Shown: piece by piece, positions 60,706-64,000 of the stretch
How the letters are laid out: each line of letters begins with the position of its first letter
Numbering within the stretch: the first letter of the stretch is position 1
Assembly (NCBI RefSeq): GCF_900167555.1
Contig: NZ_FUYF01000009.1
Coordinates: 1-64,000, forward strand
Source of the DNA: Gemmiger formicilis
Lineage (GTDB): Bacteria > Bacillota > Clostridia > Oscillospirales > Ruminococcaceae
Length of the DNA: 64,000 nt
Reading direction: 5' to 3'
Notes under the pieces: generated by a model
Told to the model about the DNA's origin: nothing
The model's database searches: none
Seen by the model: only the letters and a program-made list of their open reading frames with translations
Translations under genes and position numbers: made by a program

Positions 60706-62201
60706 GCCGGGCAGGGTGCATCATGGTGCAGGGCACGATGAGCGGCGCGGGCAAAAGCCTGCTGTGCGCGGCGCTCTGCCGCATTTTTGCGCAGGACGGC
60801 TACAAAACCGCGCCGTTCAAAAGCCAGAATATGGCGCTGAACAGCTTTGTGACCCGGGACGGCCTCGAAATGGGCCGCGCACAGGTCGTGCAGGCGCAGG
60901 CCGCGGGCGTCGAGCCCGATGTGCGGATGAACCCGATCCTGCTCAAGCCGAGCAGCGATGTGGGCAGCCAGGTCATCGTGAACGGCGAGGTCCGCGGCGA
61001 TATGCCCGCAAAGGAATACTTCCGCCGCAAAAAGTCGCTGATTCCCGATATTCTGCGTGCCTACGACAGCCTTGCCGATGAATTTGACATCATCGTCATC
61101 GAGGGCGCGGGCAGTCCCGCCGAGATCAACCTCAAGGCGGACGACATTGTCAACATGGGGCTGGCAAAGCTCGTGGACGCGCCGGTTCTGCTGGCGGGCG
61201 ACATTGACCGCGGCGGCGTCTTTGCGCAGCTGTACGGCACGGTGGCGTTGCTGGAGCCGGACGAGCGTGCGCGTATATGCGGGCTTATCATCAATAAATT
61301 CCGCGGCGACGTAGAAATTTTGCGCCCCGGGCTGGCAATGCTGGAGGAAAAAACGCAGCTGCCGGTGTTGGGCGTCGTGCCGTACCTGCGGGTGGACATC
61401 GAGGACGAGGACTCGCTTGCGCCGCGGCTGCAAAGCAAAAGCGCGGTCAAGCCGCTGGACGCAGCTGTTTTGAGATTGCCGCATATTTCCAATTTTACCG
61501 ATTTTATGCCGTTGGAACAGCACCCGCTTTTGGGTGTGCGGTACGTGCAGTCCGTGCGGGAGCTGGGCACGCCGGACCTGGTCATTCTGCCCGGCACCAA
61601 AAACACGGTGAACGACCTGTTGTGGCTGCGCCAGTCCGGGCTGGAGGCCGCTGTGCTCAAGCTGGCAGCAGGCGGCACGCCGGTGCTGGGCGTCTGCGGC
61701 GGCTATCAGCTGCTGGGCGAGACGCTCGACGACAGTCAGGGCACCGAGAGCGGCCATCCGCAGACGCTGCGCGGGCTGGGCCTGCTGCCGACGCGGACGG
61801 TCTTTACCGCCGAAAAGCGCCGCGCACAGGTCACGGCGACGGCTGCCGCGCCCTTTGCCGGGGCTGCGCTGACCGGATATGAAATTCACACGGGCCGTAC
61901 TGCGGTGAACGGCGCTCCGTTCTGCCGCTATGCCGACGGCACACCGGAGGGCTGCGTGCAAAACGCCGTGTTCGGCACCTACCTGCACGGCCTGTTTGAC
62001 AGCGGCGAATTGACGGAGCAGCTGGCCGCGTACCTCTGCCGCCGCAAGGGAATCGCGCCGGAGACCGCCGCGCCGCTTGCGATGGCCGACTACCGCACAC
62101 AGCAGCTGGACCTGCTGGCCGACGGCGTACGCAGTGCGCTGGACATGGACGCCGTCTACGCGGCCATGGGTCTGCACAACCCCAGAGGAGGGAAAAAATG
62201 A
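60702..62201 (+). CDS. cbiP: Cobyric acid synthase
   Basis: This 499-residue amidotransferase adds four amides to adenosylcobyrinate diamide. It has Walker A IMVQGTMSGAGKSLLCAALC, PFKSQNMALNSFVTRDGLEM, and VIEGAGSPAEINLKADDIVN. The glutaminase half has Cys in VLGVCGGYQLLGETL (near 327) and His in FGTYLHGLFDSG. Start ATG 60702 overlaps cobD by 4 bases. Confidence 0.96.
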   Translation: MSRAGCIMVQGTMSGAGKSLLCAALCRIFAQDGYKTAPFKSQNMALNSFVTRDGLEMGRAQVVQAQAAGVEPDVRMNPILLKPSSDVGSQVIVNGEVRGDMPAKEYFRRKKSLIPDILRAYDSLADEFDIIVIEGAGSPAEINLKADDIVNMGLAKLVDAPVLLAGDIDRGGVFAQLYGTVALLEPDERARICGLIINKFRGDVEILRPGLAMLEEKTQLPVLGVVPYLRVDIEDEDSLAPRLQSKSAVKPLDAAVLRLPHISNFTDFMPLEQHPLLGVRYVQSVRELGTPDLVILPGTKNTVNDLLWLRQSGLEAAVLKLAAGGTPVLGVCGGYQLLGETLDDSQGTESGHPQTLRGLGLLPTRTVFTAEKRRAQVTATAAAPFAGAALTGYEIHTGRTAVNGAPFCRYADGTPEGCVQNAVFGTYLHGLFDSGELTEQLAAYLCRRKGIAPETAAPLAMADYRTQQLDLLADGVRSALDMDAVYAAMGLHNPRGGKK

Positions 62202-62869
62202 CACCGCAGCATCATCTGCCCGCCGACATTGAGCGCACGAGCATGGGCATTATCACGGCGGAGCTGGCCGCGCGCGGGCTTGCGGTTCCGCCCGAAAACG
62301 CCGCCGTGGTCAAGCGCGTTATTCACACGACAGCGGATTTTGACTACGCCGAGAACCTGCGCTTCACACCCGGCGCGGCGGCGGCGGGCGTCGCGGCCAT
62401 GCGTGCTGGGGCAGTGGTCATCACCGACACCAACATGGCGCTGGCGGGCATCACAAAGCCCGGTCTGGCCAAATTGGGCGGGCAGGCACTCTGCTTTATG
62501 GCCGACCCCGCTGTCGCCGCTGCTGCGAAGGCGGCGGGCTCGACCCGGGCCGCCGCCGCCATGCACAGGGCCGCGCGGGAGTACCCCGGCGCGGTGCTGG
62601 CCGTTGGCAACGCCCCCACGGCGCTGCTGACGATTGCGGACGAGATCGAAAGCGGTCTGCGCCCCGCGCTGGTCATCGCCGTGCCCGTCGGCTTTGTGAA
62701 CGTAGTGGAAAGCAAGGAACGGCTGTTTGCGGTTTGCACGCAGTACGGCGTGCCCGCCATCGCCGCCATGGGTCGCAAGGGCGGCAGCAACGTGGCTGCC
62801 GCCATCTGCAACGCGCTGGTGTATTCCGCCGCCGAGATGCTCGACCCTGCGGCAAGAGGATGGCAGTAA
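62198..62869 (+). CDS. cbiC: Cobalt-precorrin-8 methylmutase
   Basis: This 223-residue mutase moves the methyl group from C11 to C12 to give cobyrinate. It has DIERTSMGIITAELAARGL, VKRVIHTTADFDYAENLRF (catalytic His), ITDTNMALAGITKPGL and AVPVGFVNVVESKERL. It overlaps cbiP by 4 bases and is the last gene of the locus, ahead of a terminator. Confidence 0.95.
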   Translation: MTPQHHLPADIERTSMGIITAELAARGLAVPPENAAVVKRVIHTTADFDYAENLRFTPGAAAAGVAAMRAGAVVITDTNMALAGITKPGLAKLGGQALCFMADPAVAAAAKAAGSTRAAAAMHRAAREYPGAVLAVGNAPTALLTIADEIESGLRPALVIAVPVGFVNVVESKERLFAVCTQYGVPAIAAMGRKGGSNVAAAICNALVYSAAEMLDPAARGWQ

Positions 62870-62910
62870 TACACTTTTTACCCTCGGTGTTTCCCTACAA
62901 CCGAAAATTT

Positions 62911-62944
62911 TGGCGCGGAGGAGGCGTTTTGCCCCCTCCGCTTT
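62911..62944 (+). terminator. Terminator of the cobalamin operon (first copy)
   Basis: GCGGAGGAGGC pairs with GCCCCCTCCGC, followed by TTT. The 34 bases at 62911-62944 recur with one change at 63118-63151. Confidence 0.8.
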
Positions 62945-63114
62945 AGACTGTCGAAAAAGGTGCGCACACCCCTTAGCCCCCTCTGCGAGGGGGCTCCGCC
63001 CGCAGGCGGTGGTGGAGAGAACTGTACGGCTGCCCGAAATATTTCGGGCTATGGCAAGGTTCTCTCCCTCCGCCCCTTCGGGGCACCTCCCTCGCAGAGG
63101 GAGGTTTTTCGACA
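62945..63114. repeat. Family B repeat element, copy 3 (inverted)
   Basis: Starts AGACTGTCGAAAAAGG and ends CCTCCCTCGCAGAGGGAGG then TTTTTCGACA. It lies in the opposite orientation to copies 1 and 2 and is bracketed by a duplicated terminator, like copy 2. Confidence 0.9.
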
Positions 63115-63117
63115 CGC

Positions 63118-63155
63118 TGGCGCGGAGGAGGCGTTTTGCCTCCTCCGCTTTTTGT
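63118..63155 (+). terminator. Duplicated terminator (second copy)
   Basis: GCGGAGGAGGC / GCCTCCTCCGC followed by five T; 33 of 34 bases equal the copy at 62911. Confidence 0.85.
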
Positions 63156-63171
63156 TTCCCTATAAAATCCG

Positions 63172-63363
63172 TCAGCGTTTCTCCGGCTTCCTGCCTGAAT
63201 TTTGCAGAAAGGTGCGGGCGGATATAGCTTTCAGCCTTATGCGTGAAGATGGTGTTTGAGCTTTCTGTAACTGCTGACGTAATTTTTCATAATACGCTCG
63301 CTTTTGCTTGACTGCGCGACCATTTACGAATGTGGATTTTCGTTTAAAGACGTTAAATGGCAA
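63172..63363 (-). pseudogene. TnpB (IS200/IS605 OrfB) fragment
   Basis: A 63-codon frame reads KSTFVNGRAVKQKRAYYEKL, then LQKAQTPSSRIRLKAISAR, which matches the central helical part of TnpB-family proteins (the F-x-N-G-R-x-x-K...Y block and the R-x-x-R-L-K block). It stops soon after and lacks the catalytic RuvC and zinc-finger regions, so it is an insertion-sequence remnant. Confidence 0.6.
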
Positions 63364-63379
63364 TAGAATTACGAAAATA

Positions 63380-64000
63380 TCAGGTCATGGCCCAAGCACC
63401 CATCAGAATGGCCAGAAACACTACATTGGAAATAGTAAACATCGCAAAATAGTGCCCTTTTTCAGCAGGTACTTCATTTGCAATCTGTCGATAAGAAATC
63501 AGGCTTGCCATGGATGCAATTAATGTGCCAAGGCCACCAAGGTTTGTGCCAATAATCAGCGCACGGAAATTATCGGTAAATCCAGAAAGCAGGATGGCAG
63601 CAGGCACATTACTGGTCACTTGAGAGGCCAGAACGGATACTAAAACCTCATGGCCGGCCAGAATATTCTGCAACCATCCAGAGAACGCTTCCATCCGACC
63701 TAAGTTCCCGATGAAAATGAACAGTGCTACAAAGGTAAGAATCAGAGAATAGTCTACGCGGCCAAGAGTGGGGCGGTCGGCAAAGAAGGTGCACACCAAG
63801 ATAGCGGCGAATGCAACACCGTATGGGAAAACACGCAATACAACCAATAAACAGGCGACAAACAGAATACCGTACAACGCAATGAGTTTCTTGTCTGGCT
63901 CTGAGTTTACCGCAGAATGAGTTACAACAATATCGGAACCTTCACGGCATAGCCATACTGCCCATATAGCAATAAGCACTAATGATATGATGGAATAGGG
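63380..64000 (-). CDS. Anion/arsenite-type permease (SLC13/ArsB-NhaD superfamily), C-terminal part
   Basis: The reading frame enters from beyond base 64000 and ends at 63380, giving at least 206 residues with five or six hydrophobic segments. SQVTSNVPAAILLSGFTDNF and IIGTNLGGLGTLIASMASLI are the conserved re-entrant and Ser/Asn/Pro-rich motifs of the ion-transporter superfamily (citrate, arsenite, dicarboxylate or Na+/H+ carriers). The substrate cannot be stated. It is less GC-rich than the cobalamin genes and lies next to a TnpB remnant. Confidence 0.85.
   Translation of the reverse strand, partial: PYSIISLVLIAIWAVWLCREGSDIVVTHSAVNSEPDKKLIALYGILFVACLLVVLRVFPYGVAFAAILVCTFFADRPTLGRVDYSLILTFVALFIFIGNLGRMEAFSGWLQNILAGHEVLVSVLASQVTSNVPAAILLSGFTDNFRALIIGTNLGGLGTLIASMASLISYRQIANEVPAEKGHYFAMFTISNVVFLAILMGAWAMT

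Overview
The window looks like the chromosome of a GC-rich gut Firmicute of the Faecalibacterium / Gemmiger / Subdoligranulum group (Oscillospiraceae). The reasons are the low-GC-Gram-positive gene families in strongly GC-biased codons, lipoproteins instead of periplasmic proteins, B12 and c-di-GMP riboswitches, and many short palindromic intergenic repeats of the kind seen in that group. The species call is inference; the gene calls below are read from the sequence.

Bases 1-8545 are the end of an integrated mobile element, more AT-rich than the rest. It carries a C5 cytosine methyltransferase (cut by the window edge), two small DNA-binding proteins, a ParM/ParR partition pair, a DUF262 + HEPN pair, an AbiEi/AbiEii pair with a trailing unknown gene, and a small DUF6718-like gene. 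It ends in the 3' part of a tRNA-Met gene (8501-8545) whose 5' half is absent, which marks the attachment junction. The three defence-type or addiction-type modules sit together next to that junction.

Bases 8546-15188 hold a repeat array, then a two-gene operon read leftwards: a lipoprotein fusing a solute-binding protein to a 5'-nucleotidase C-terminal domain, and an overlapping hybrid histidine kinase. Its leader has a strong promoter, a c-di-GMP-I riboswitch, a second folded RNA domain I do not recognise, and a terminator. A second repeat array and tRNA-Val follow.

Bases 15189-42727 are mostly metabolism and transport: a MATE exporter; rhamnose catabolism (rhaB, a COG2407-type isomerase in place of RhaA, rhaD, and a distant rhaM); a TAXI binding lipoprotein coupled to a GltS carrier; an M24 peptidase; AraC and MerR regulators; a GH2 beta-galactosidase; cardiolipin synthase; a leaderless type IV pilin fragment; an amino-acid ABC transporter; hypA, a large Fe-S flavoprotein and a frameshifted hypB; recQ; and a nicotinamidase-like hydrolase.

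Bases 42728-62869 are a cobalamin locus under a B12 riboswitch. A membrane-anchored CbiK chelatase comes first, then a NEAT-like lipoprotein and BtuF-BtuC, then a BtuD-CbiD fusion that joins uptake to synthesis, then cbiF-G-H-J-ET-A, cobT-U-S, a short second CobU-like protein, cobC, cbiB, cobD, cbiP and cbiC. Most of these genes overlap by 4-20 bases. No cbiL, cobalt importer or corrinoid adenosyltransferase is present. After a repeat element and a TnpB remnant, the window ends inside an anion-permease gene.

Three repeat families punctuate the intergenic spaces: A (tandem ~159-bp units of two small palindromes), B (~170-bp elements with TGTCGAAAAA terminal inverted repeats, two of three copies bracketed by duplicated terminator hairpins), and C (~150-bp elements, one of which encodes the tail of RecQ).
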